From positions 186,001 through 250,000 of the forward strand of contig VXAA01004289.1 in NCBI GenBank assembly GCA_013399115.1: DNA of 64,000 nt, read 5' to 3'. The stretch's first letter is position 1. Each line of letters begins with the position of its first letter. The notes under the pieces are model-generated. The model was given only the letters and a program-made list of their open reading frames with translations, ran no database searches and was not told where the DNA came from. This DNA is from Anseranas semipalmata (Eukaryota; Chordata; Aves; Anseriformes; Anseranatidae). This document shows positions 55,630-64,000 of the stretch, in pieces. The translations under genes and the position numbers were made by a program.

Positions 55630-55794
55630 CTGTCATTGATGTATTCTCCGTTGCTGTGAATCTGATTTTCCAGTGTGAAGTTGAAGACAAAATGTGAAAC
55701 CTCCTCATTGCGGAAATGTTTCACTCGGGACGCATACTCATCTGACTGCAGATGTTTAATGACATCAGGAAACCAGACAGATAAGCCGTAGTAG
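55630..55794 (-). CDS. SV2C: SV2C exon, helix 7 end and start of the large luminal loop
   Basis: The exon reads YYGLSVWFPDVIKHLQSDEY and continues to LENQIHSNGEYINDR. YYGLSVWFPD is the SV2 signature that leaves helix 7, and the remainder starts the large loop that faces the vesicle lumen, and the outside of the cell after exocytosis. One N-glycosylation sequon (NFT) is visible at FNFTLENQ. From memory, mammalian SV2C has two sequons close together here; the first one is absent, with SHFVFNFT in its place. Acceptor CACAG and donor GTTTAA are used; the donor is weaker than the others. The intron upstream carries a G-rich repeat 123 bases before this exon. Confidence 0.95.
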
Positions 55795-56577
55795 CTGTGA
55801 AAAACAGAAAATGCTCAGTTGCACCCTGGGGCCTGCCCCAGCAAGGGCACAGCAATGCTAGTCTCCAGCTCCCCACAGCCTTGCCTTGTCCAGCCATGGG
55901 CCCCATGCCTCGCCTGTCTCCATCCCCATCCCCATCCCCGTCCCCGTCCCCATCCCTGTCCCTATCCCTGTCCCAAAGGATGGTGCCCCCATTTGCCCTG
56001 CTACCGGCTGGGGTGCTGGGACAGGCACAGCAGCCGGGCCCTGCCCTGAGGGACACTGGGAAGGCCTGTGGGCACCCAGGCATGAGGAACGGAGCTCTTC
56101 GTAGATTGCAGACCATGGGAGCTGCAAAAAAGAAATCTTTTCTAGTGTCTGCTTTAAACTTTGCACTTAAATACAAACAAGTAGACTAACACCTTCTAAA
56201 CAGTGTATAAATGAAGCCTAACCTGAAGACACACAGTTCAGAATATGAACTTCTTTTCAAGTTAGGGCAGATAGAACACCAAGTTCATATTTTAAAAATG
56301 GCGAGGCAAGCACAGTTTCTCTGTAATTGCTGGTTGCTGGTATAAAATTACTGAAAGATCCCAACACTAGAAGATGCCAGTTTTCTGAACCAAGTATTCT
56401 CTGAGTTAGGCTTGCAACCAAGAATAGCTAAATGATAAATATAACATTTTGTGGAGAGATACTGAATAAAACCTTTCCAAGCAGAAATGGTAATCATAGT
56501 GACAGAGATTTGCATGAAGATGATTCTTCTGTCTGTCAGGTCCCTCAAAAATTGTTTAGGATCTCAATGACTCTTAC
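55795..56577 (-). other. SV2C intron (0.8 kb) with a G-rich repeat
   Basis: This is the shortest visible intron, phase 2. Its 3' half (about 55810-56110) is far richer in GC and CpG than the other introns and holds the GGGGAT/GGGGAC repeat listed separately. Overlapping open frames here are by-products of the repeat and base composition. Confidence 0.85.
55917..55975 (-). repeat. GGGGAT/GGGGAC hexamer repeat, G-quadruplex prone
   Basis: On the minus strand nine G runs of three or four are spaced by AT, AC or ATA. This places a G-rich tandem hexamer array in the SV2C pre-mRNA, 123 bases upstream of the exon at 55630-55794. The spacing is ideal for a stable G-quadruplex. Confidence 0.92.
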
Positions 56578-56666
56578 CCAAAAGACAAGGTGAACCATAC
56601 AGCTGTAAGTTTGATGGTATTATCCTTCACTGGGTAGTTGAAACATCTCATGAAAGTCAGCCAAAT
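56578..56666 (-). CDS. SV2C: SV2C exon, start of transmembrane helix 7
   Basis: The exon codes for IWLTFMRCFNYP followed by VKDNTIKLTAVWFTLSFG. The first part is cytoplasmic and the second leads into helix 7. It begins after a TTTTCAG acceptor and ends GG before GTAAGA, so the last glycine codon is completed by the first base of the next exon. The 89-base length and phases 0 and 2 agree with its neighbours. It closely resembles the mammalian SV2C segment, with small changes such as TAVW for TIVW. Confidence 0.95.
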
Positions 56667-57718
56667 CTGAAAATCATTAGGAAATACACTTACTGTAAAT
56701 TGTAGTTTGAAAAGTTTTGTTAAACGATACAAGGCTTTTGATTCTGATTTTCTTACTTCTTCAGGGAATCAGAGGGAGAGAGCAGGTCCTCTCCTTGATA
56801 CAGAGCTAATAGCTGTATTTCTGATACAAGTACATTAACCTCTGGCTATAACCAGGTTGTGAACATTCTCAGTGCCTTTCTGGTTTCTTTTCACTGTGTT
56901 CATTAATTCATATGTACTCCAACTACACGAAACTTGTATTCTCTAAGCAGCTTTATTTCACTATCTCAAATAAACCAGCCAAACACTTTCCCAGAAATGT
57001 TTCCTTCCCACTTTCCAGTACTACATAGCTTTAAATTTAGACAAGTCATATTCTACAGTTCAACAGGGACTCATGTGGAGTATGATCTGTCTTAACCCAT
57101 CACAGTTAGAAATTGCTACTTAACAATATGAGGAAAACCTGGGACTACCCCCAGGTCACAGACGCTACAACAGAGCTGACTGAGAGTAGTGTTTTCCTCT
57201 CTCTCTCTCTCTCAAAAACAAGAGGCAGTATGTGCTAGGAGTTTTTAGCATACATCCCAGTGGGCCACTTTTGGTAAGCAGAACTGGCGCTGCGGGATGA
57301 ACCGAATGCCAGGTTAAGGTGCCCAATGCTGACGCTCATGCAGTTTTTATCACTCAACAGGGAAGACACTCTGGCCCAGGGGCTACTCCAGTGAAATAAC
57401 AAGCATGTGAAACAAACAACCTATGATTCCTTTAAAGCTGCTGTAGAAACAAAGCCAAAACATAACATTTCCATATTCAGCTACTCTATTTTTGGATAAA
57501 TAAGTTTAAAAGTAGACACTTTCAGTTTTATTTTGTTTTGTTCTTCATATGGAAAATGCCATTTTTTCTAAGCAGAGCAATTTTGATTGGAAATATGCGG
57601 CAAAACTTATTTTACAACACAATACATTTTTTTTATTATATTTGTTGTAGCTCTGGAACGCTTTAAGATGCCAGATTTTTAACAGCTGTGAAAAGCTCTT
57701 TTTGACAGGTTTGGTGTT

Positions 57719-57752
<34 letters not shown>

Positions 57753-58381
57753 ATAAGAATTCTCTCAATTTTCATTGCACAGTTTGAAAATACTGCATAA
57801 TTTTGGCTTTACAAAAAAAATAAAAAAAAAGATATGGAGCACAGTCATGGTGAACTTGTATTAATGTCTTTGAAATATCTCTGAATTCGTTTTCTGGTAA
57901 AACACTTGACAATACCTACAGATTCAATGCAGATTCAATACAGATTTATAAAGGAGCAATGTTTAAACACTTACACAGGTTAGTCATGACTTTACTGTTT
58001 GTAGGTAAAGTGGCCACCTCAGGTTTCTGCTGATAATTTTTAATCTCAGCATGTGTCACCTCTTTACATAGGTGGATATTAACGTGTTCCCAGTACAGAT
58101 TCTATGGTGGTGCTCAGGCGTATGGCTGTGTAACTGTCAGCTATCACTTGCGTAAAGGCCAATGAGTTTTTCTCCTCAGAAGTTGAAACCAGTACCTGTG
58201 ATTCACCTGTGCCTCTTCTGGCTAAGGAAACTAGAGTCTTACACTGGTTCCTGAGTCTTCCAATTGCATAGCAAAAGTAGCATTGCAGTTATTGCCATCA
58301 TGAACGCAATAAGTCCATCCCATTTCCAAATGCTGATTAAAAAAAGGTAATTGCAGAACAAACAGAGATGTTGTTACTTAC
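56667..58381 (-). other. SV2C intron (1.7 kb)
   Basis: This phase 0 intron contains a short TC run near 57197-57214 and a GTT trinucleotide repeat at 57721-57751. Nothing else was recognised. Confidence 0.85.
57721..57751. repeat. GTT microsatellite
   Basis: Ten GTT units in an SV2C intron. The glutamine run in the reverse frame is an artefact. Confidence 0.97.
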
Positions 58382-58492
58382 TCCATATAGCTCTGTGCGA
58401 ATTCTAACAAAACACCTCCTGTACCAAGTTCCTGTATCGCTTTCTATTTCTATGAGCTCATCTATCTGCTTTGGAGTTTTGATTCTGTTAAC
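58382..58492 (-). CDS. SV2C: SV2C exon, end of the central cytoplasmic loop
   Basis: Thirty-seven complete codons run from VNRIKTPKQ to FVRIRTELYG. The exon is flanked by a pyrimidine-rich acceptor ending in TTTCTAG and a consensus GTAAGT donor. The peptide, with KTPKQIDELIEIESDTGTWY near its start, is highly conserved in SV2C and belongs to the cytoplasmic loop that precedes helix 7. The loop is charged and has no membrane segment. Both junctions are phase 0, so skipping this exon would keep the frame. No stop or frameshift is present. Confidence 0.95.
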
Positions 58493-60691
58493 CTAGAAAT
58501 AAAAACAGAACAGCAAATATTTGCATTTTCTTGAAGCATTCAACTGCATATCATGGCATATTAGAAGCTTTTAATAAATCCCATAACTAAAAATGAACAT
58601 GTATTAAACCTGTGTCTAGATTAGGAATGTTTTAGAACTATGAAGGAACATACACACTTTAATAACAAAGTTCATTGTGGAGGCAACTGTATTAGAAAAT
58701 CCCTACTTTCAAACCATGCAGGAAATCCGTTTCCATTTTCCAGGTGCGCAGGTGTTGCCATACTTATCTCTAATGCCACAAAAGATAATATTTTATTTAA
58801 GCCCTCAGTTAAGCATGTCCAGAGTTTTCTATCTTTTTTTTATTTTCTGACTTGCTATCACCACATCATTGAAAGTGTATTGATTAAAGATACGGTAATG
58901 ACAATAGAAGCATTTGAAATGTCAAGAATTAATAGTTTAATAACTTTTCTTTTGTTCTTATTTCTTGTAGCAATAGACAGGGAACTCTCCTTGTCTTTTG
59001 GATGTAGGTTTTAACTATCCTTTCTAATGAGGAGAGAAAAAAAATAGGTGAAATGGTCTGGAACTACCACATGTTATTGCTGTTATGAACAATCATCTAC
59101 TTTATCTAAAGTGAAATGAGATAAACAGACATAAAGGAAAAATATAGAAATACCAGTGACAGAGAGTGTGATGTTGTCTACGGTGCTAATTATCACTTGC
59201 ACTGCAGAACAAGAATGTGTTATGTGGTCTTCTTAGGCCCTTCAGGACCTGATAAACATACCACTGTATGGTTTTGGTGTCCTTTCTCATCCCAGAATCA
59301 TAGCAAAAGGCAGTGTATTCGTCCACAGTTTATTTAAAAAGACAAATAGAAAGGGAATGGAAAGAAAATAAGTAAAATGGAGAAGGCAACTTACATATAA
59401 AGGAGAGAGCAACAGACTCGGTCTTCAATGTTTGGCTGCTGTTTCTGAAAGTAGCAATAGCTCCTGTATTTTCTTAACAAAATGAGCACACCACCACAGA
59501 CGTATCAGAGTGGACTACAGGGAATCAGGGAACAGCAGTATTGATGGCAAGGTTCTAGTTTTCAGCCCACTGCTTTTACAGCCTCATCATATTAACAGAA
59601 GCAAACCAAAGCCCACTGAATGATTTTAGCTGTGACTGCCTTCATTTTTTAAAAACTAAAGCTCACTGTCTTGATTATACCATGATTATATCAAAAGCCT
59701 GTAAACTTCTCATCATGCCTCTTCCAACAGCAATAATCCTGTCTGCATCATTCATTTGATTTTACACTTTTCTTAAAGTGTTTTTAGGAAACTCATTATG
59801 CAAAAGATGGTTAAGATTTGGAGTTGAGTCCTCCAAGAATATTTAAGACCTTGCACATACGGACATCTTCACATATTCCACACCTCTGAGCATAAAGGGC
59901 ATGCCTTTTGAATCACGCTATATGAGCAAAAACCGCTCTTGTTGGCTGAGCTGCAGCCTTTTCACCGTCCTGGCCACCTGACTTGTTTGGAGCTGTGGAG
60001 GTTGGGGGAATAATTTATGTTCAGGATGACTGCATATGACTGAGGACAAAAAGCCCATGGCTTTGATGGTTCTTTAACATAATAAAGGTCCCATTGAATC
60101 AGGACAATGGTCCATCTGGACCTTGCAAATTTAGCTGTCAGTATATGAAAAAAAAAAAAGCAATGTTTAAAATTAAAATTGAGACATGCTGCAAAAAAAA
60201 AAACAGGATCAGAAAAATTATTTTTAATACATAGCAGAGAAAGATTGGAGATAATTTTGGTTTTATAGAGGGAAAGATTTTTATTTTTTTATTATTTTTT
60301 AACTTTAGCGTTTAAACTAACTGATCTAATGAATGTATATTTTAAGGACCCAGAAAAGTAATTGAGCACATACATAAATGTTCAACATGAGCAGTCTGAT
60401 CAACTTACATGGACTCTTTTAGCATCACTGCTCTCAGGAGACATTTCCAAAATATTAAGAGCCACCACCTCCACAAATTCCACAGTCTCTCACTAGAATA
60501 CATCCAATCTGGAATTTCTAACTCTTAAAGCAATGGTTCATCAATTGATTCCTTTTCTATTCTAGAGGTTTGAAGATAAAATCCTCAATAAAATGAGTAA
60601 CAAGAATAAGCATGACTTGGGAAGAAAGCTTCTAGGAAAAGATTAAATCAATATAATTAGGAAAATATCTCAAGTTAAAGTACACTAAAAC

Positions 60692-60735
60692 TATAGCAAT
60701 AATAGAGACAAAGTATAGCAATAATAGAGACAAAT
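60692..60735. repeat. 22-bp tandem duplication at the 5' edge of the CR1
   Basis: TATAGCAATAATAGAGACAA with two further bases occurs twice in a row, with the copies differing only in the last base. It directly precedes the truncated start of the plus-strand CR1. Confidence 0.9.
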
Positions 60736-61741
60736 AGAGGCTGGTCACTAGTGGTGTCCCCCAGGGCTCAGTATTAGGACCAGTTCTCTTCAATATCTTT
60801 CTCAATGATCTGGATGAGGGGATCGAGTGCATCCTCAGTAAGTTTGCAGACGACACCAAGTTGGGTGCATGTGTTGATCTGCTTGAGGGTAGGAAGGCTC
60901 TGCAGGAAGATCTGGTTGGGCTGTACCAATGGGCTGAGGCCAACTGTATAACGTTCAACAAGGCCAAGTGCCGGGTCCTGCACTTGGGGCACAACAACCC
61001 CAAGCAGCGCTACAGGCTGGGGGATGAGTGGCTGGAAAGCTGCCTGGCAGAGAAGGGCCTGGGAATATTGGTTGGTAGCCAGCTGAATATGAGCCAGCAG
61101 TGTGCCCAGGTGGCCAAGAAGGCCAACAGCATCCTGGCTTGTATCAGGAACAGCGTGGCCAGCAGGACTAGGGAAGTGATTGTCCCCCTGGACTCGGCTC
61201 TGGTAAGGCTGCACCTCGAGTCCTGTGTTCAGTTTTGGGCCCCTCACTACAGGAAGGACATCAAGGTGCTGGAGCGTGTCCAGAGAAGGGCAACGAAGCT
61301 GGTGAGGGGTCTGGAGAACAAGTCCTACGAGGAGCGGCTGAGGGAGCTGGGGTTGTTTAGCCTGGAGAAGCGGAGGCTCAGGGGCGACCTGATCGCTCTC
61401 TACAGGTACCTTAAAGGAGGCTGTAGTGAGGTGGGGATTGGTCTCTTCTCCCACGTGTCCGGTGATAGGATGAGGGGGAATGGGCTGAAGTTGCTCCAGG
61501 AGAGCTGTAGGTTGGATATTAGGAAAAAATTCTTCACTGAAAGGGTTGTGAGGCATTGGAACAGGCTGCCCAGGGAAGTGGTTGAGTCACCATCCTTGGA
61601 GGTATTCAAAAGATGTTTAGATGTAAAGCTTAGTGATATGGTTTAGTGGAGGTCTTGTTAGTGTTAGGTCATAGGTTGGACTAGGTGATCTTGGAGGTCT
61701 CTTCCAACCTAAATGATTCTGTGATTCTGTGGTTCTGTGAA
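60736..61741 (+). mobile_element. CR1 LINE, 5'-truncated, with an open C-terminal ORF2
   Basis: An open frame runs from 60738 to a stop at 61644-61646, about 302 codons without interruption. It starts within the reverse transcriptase domain ([10 protein letters not shown], then [11 protein letters not shown]), holds the catalytic FADDTK motif, and continues through the CR1 C-terminal region ([11 protein letters not shown], then LREL and [20 protein letters not shown]). After the stop come a short 3' UTR and the ATTCTGTG-type octamer repeats that end CR1 elements. The 5' part, with endonuclease and most of the reverse transcriptase, is missing, so it cannot move by itself. It lies antisense to SV2C. 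The open frame suggests a rather young insertion. Confidence 0.95.
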
Positions 61742-62642
61742 AGTTACATCAGCTGTAGAAGAAAACATACTGTCACAGTGTATCTGTTTGATGTAACCAG
61801 TGACACAAAGCAGGGGAAAATATTAACACTTAAATCATAGAATGACACTGGCAGAAACTGGTGGAAGCCATGGGGCTTAGGAGAGCCAGGTGAATAAATT
61901 ACTGAGACAAAATGACACAATAGCCGATTCTAACTTAAATGACAGAAAGACAGACAGAAAAAGGATATCCTAAACAGATTATGCAGAAGTTCTTTGTGCT
62001 GTGAGCTTAGTAAGATAAAGTGCTCATATTGTCCAGTGAGGAGACAATGATGCATTTTCTGATTATATTACCACAAGCTTACATTAGGGAGTGTAGAGAC
62101 TTCTGTCAATGTGTAACCTTGACACACAGTGCACTATTTCTAATCCTTCAACTCCTCAATATCATGTTTTCTCAATGCTCATGGCAGAAACTGGCAAAAA
62201 TGACCAAACAGTTAAGTCATGCCTTATTCATGGTTGACAAGTTAACAAAAATAGGTATAAATAAACTGCTGAGTTTAACATGGTTCGGTGCTACTTTTTA
62301 ACAACCTTGTTAGATCACAACAAGCACATACTTTGTTCTTTTCTCCATGGTTGTGTTAGGATGTGAATATGTCAAACTGATGTGAGACTACAGTTGATCA
62401 TTTCTCATATCTTTAGTCCCAGCACATTTCTGTCTTCTTGCATATGCCTAAACTAATGTCGTAGGTGGATAACTGATGCTATGGCTGACTGTGCAATGAA
62501 TCAACGAAAATCCGTGCTGGCAGAAGAAAAACAATAGGTTACAGGGAGCAGGAATACTTCTGAAAGCAGCTCAAATCAGCATGAGTCAACTGTGAAATTA
62601 CACCCTAACTGTGCAATATGAGTAAAGGCAGATCCCTTTACT

Positions 62643-62868
62643 AGGGAAGGGAGTGGAAGGGAATGGAAGGGAAGGGAAAGGGAAAGGGAAAGGGAAAGGG
62701 AAAGGGAAAGGGAAAGGGAAAGGGAAAGGGAAAGGGAAAGGGAAGGGAAGGGAAGGAAAGGAAAGGGAAGGAAAGGAAAGGAAAGGAAAGGAAAGGAAAG
62801 GAAAGGAAAGGAAAGGAAAGGAAAGGAAAGGAAAGGAAAGGAAAGGAAAGGAAAGGAAAGGAAAGGAA
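62643..62868. repeat. Compound purine array, GGGAAA then GGAAA
   Basis: About 13 copies of GGGAAA (to about 62740) pass through a short mixed GGGAA/GGAAA zone into about 22 copies of GGAAA (to 62866). One strand is all purine over about 220 bases, apart from a few T near the start. On the SV2C coding strand it is a long pyrimidine tract within an intron. The lysine-glycine open frames across it are artefacts. Confidence 0.97.
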
Positions 62869-63307
62869 TAATGTTAGGTTGTATAGTATTAGGTCTAGGT
62901 CACTGGTGTATCAGTAAATGTAGCTCTAACATGATAACTATGCTAACTAGCCTTTCTTCAGGTGGAATATAGGAGTTCTTGAGCTTCTCTGTGAAAAAAA
63001 ATTGAATGTAGGCAATGGAAACAACATCTAACGCAATAAGTTGCAATTCTCAATGGAATAAAATTATATGTTCAGATGGTCATTCCTCACACTACCTGCA
63101 AATGCAGAACCTGTAAGAGGATTTTTAATTGAGTTAATGTGCATTAATGCAAGAAGAAGTCCCTGGAAGAGGAATAGAATCCCACACATGGTTCTGAGAG
63201 GGAGCTGAGTAACAACACTCCCATGGCACAGCACGAACTGGAAAGGGAGACTGGATTTCAAAGCAAGAAAATGCCTGCTGTGATTTGGTCTTACTGCAGT
63301 CTGGGGG

Positions 63308-63330
63308 AAAAAAAAAAAAAAAAAAAAAAA
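63308..63330. repeat. Run of 23 A
   Basis: A homopolymer in the first visible SV2C intron; on the coding strand it reads as T. No retrocopy is recognised beside it. Confidence 0.95.
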
Positions 63331-63955
63331 GTGTATATTCTGTATAAATAAGGAAGATGGTATAAAAAAGACCCACAGCTGAACAGACAATTTCTCTTCC
63401 AAATAGAAACAGCCCATCATTATTTTGAATATGGCCTTTTCATTAGAACTGCAAGTCAACAAAAAGATGCAGTTTAACTTACAAGATATTGTGAGAAAAT
63501 TAAATGTCTGAAAAAATAATATTTCAAAGAAATGAAAATAAATTTTTACAAATTATTATTTTAGCTGATAAAAAATGAAAAATCATTTTGAAAGCTTTGA
63601 AGACAAAACATCAACTAATTTAGACTTCTACTTGTTCTTATTGTTATCATTAAGGTGAAGTAAACTTAATAAAAATTACAGCTGGAGTCTATTAATTATC
63701 TCCATGCAACGGAGAAAATTATCACACTATGGGTTTGTATGCTCAAGAATATGCTGGCCAAAGGTTAATATCTTAAAATCTGCTGAATATATAAAAATTT
63801 CAGTAGGATTTCAGTTCTTATATTTAGATATTTATAGTACAAATGATTTGTTTTGTCATGCAGAGTCATAATATTGATTGCTTAAGCACTCAAGACCTCA
63901 CCAGTCAGCAAGCCAGTTGATGTGCTAAGTGCTTAGCTTTAAGATTAATACTCAC

Positions 63956-64000
63956 TGTGAAGACTTTCTCAGGCTGACCCCGAGCGCGCATGTTTGTGTC
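63956..64000 (-). CDS. SV2C: SV2C coding exon, cut by the window end
   Basis: The minus strand reads DTNMRARGQPEKVFT in frame up to a GTGAGT donor at 63955. This matches the SV2 cytoplasmic segment between transmembrane helices 6 and 7, where vertebrate SV2C has an almost identical arginine-rich stretch. The exon ends in phase 0 and joins directly to VNRIKTPKQ in the next exon. Only 45 bases are inside the window; the rest of the exon and all upstream exons, including the start codon, lie beyond 64000. Confidence 0.9.

Larger units (their letters stand above)
58493..63955 (-). other. SV2C intron (5.5 kb) with CR1, purine repeat and A-tract
   Basis: This phase 0 intron lies between the partial exon and the VNRIKTPKQ exon. 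It contains a 5'-truncated CR1 in the plus orientation (60736-61741), a 226-bp GGGAAA/GGAAA array (62643-62868) and a run of 23 A at 63308-63330. The remaining sequence is AT-rich and unremarkable, with no exon-like block or RNA gene recognised. Confidence 0.85.
37059..64000 (-). other. SV2C: SV2C gene, 3' half (eight coding exons, seven introns)
   Basis: This span holds the C-terminal half of synaptic vesicle glycoprotein 2C, a 12-helix member of the major facilitator superfamily found in synaptic vesicle membranes, where SV2 proteins bind synaptotagmin and support calcium-triggered release. Eight exons read on the minus strand join without any frame break: 63956-64000 (cut by the window edge), 58382-58492, 56578-56666, 55630-55794, 52617-52750, 50394-50597, 47779-47938 and 37059-37242. 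Every intron begins GT and ends AG, and exon phases match at each junction. The product is 363 residues plus stop; SV2C is about 727 residues in mammals, so this is the C-terminal half. The assignment to SV2C rather than SV2A or SV2B rests on remembered family sequences: the C-terminus LPDTRTQVLM, VNRIKTPKQIDELIEIESD and YYGLSVWFPDVIK fit SV2C. SV2A has a different C-terminus and a different loop. Confidence 0.95.

Noticed and set aside
55721..56189. Open frames on both strands around the G-rich repeat
   Set aside because: Apart from the SV2C exon itself, they are translations of an intronic hexamer repeat.
60774..61556. 260-codon frame on the minus strand
   Set aside because: It is the reverse shadow of the CR1 ORF2 on the plus strand.
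62653..62917. Lysine-glycine repeat proteins
   Set aside because: They are translations of the GGGAAA/GGAAA microsatellite.

Overview
The window is a piece of a bird genome. CR1 LINE copies end in the TCATAGAA/TTCTATGA octamer repeats typical of avian CR1, genes are split by introns, the sequence is AT-rich with dinucleotide and trinucleotide microsatellites, and there is an assembly gap of 799 Ns plus one isolated N. The CR1 types would fit a galliform or anseriform bird, but the species is not settled by what can be seen.

The only protein-coding gene that can be supported is SV2C (synaptic vesicle glycoprotein 2C), on the minus strand. Its eight 3'-most coding exons lie between 64000 and 37059, with the first cut by the window edge. 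All visible exons join in frame with GT-AG introns and give 363 residues, the C-terminal half of a protein of about 727 residues in mammals. They cover the end of the cytoplasmic loop, transmembrane helices 7 to 12 and the large luminal loop with its pentapeptide-like repeats. The reading frame is intact and looks functional. The upstream half, with the start codon and promoter, is outside the window.

Layout: 1-15250 is unique noncoding DNA with one exon-like block on the plus strand. 15255-16480 is a degenerate repeat, the gap, and an A-rich tract. 16500-24780 is noncoding with a GC-richer, CpG-bearing patch near 18.2-18.6 kb. 24783-37058 is an AT-rich flank downstream of SV2C, almost free of CR1, that may contain a long 3' UTR. 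37059-64000 is the SV2C 3' half. Its last intron (10.5 kb) holds two old CR1 pieces and an LTR-like CpG-rich insertion. Three other introns each carry further CR1 pieces or large simple repeats.

No operon, CRISPR, tRNA, rRNA or new biological system was found. The points worth following up are a G-quadruplex-prone tract just upstream of an SV2C exon, a perfect 17-bp hairpin in the 3' flank with a poly(A) hexamer beside its loop, changes in N-glycosylation sites in the luminal loop, and the exon-like block at 2.7 kb.
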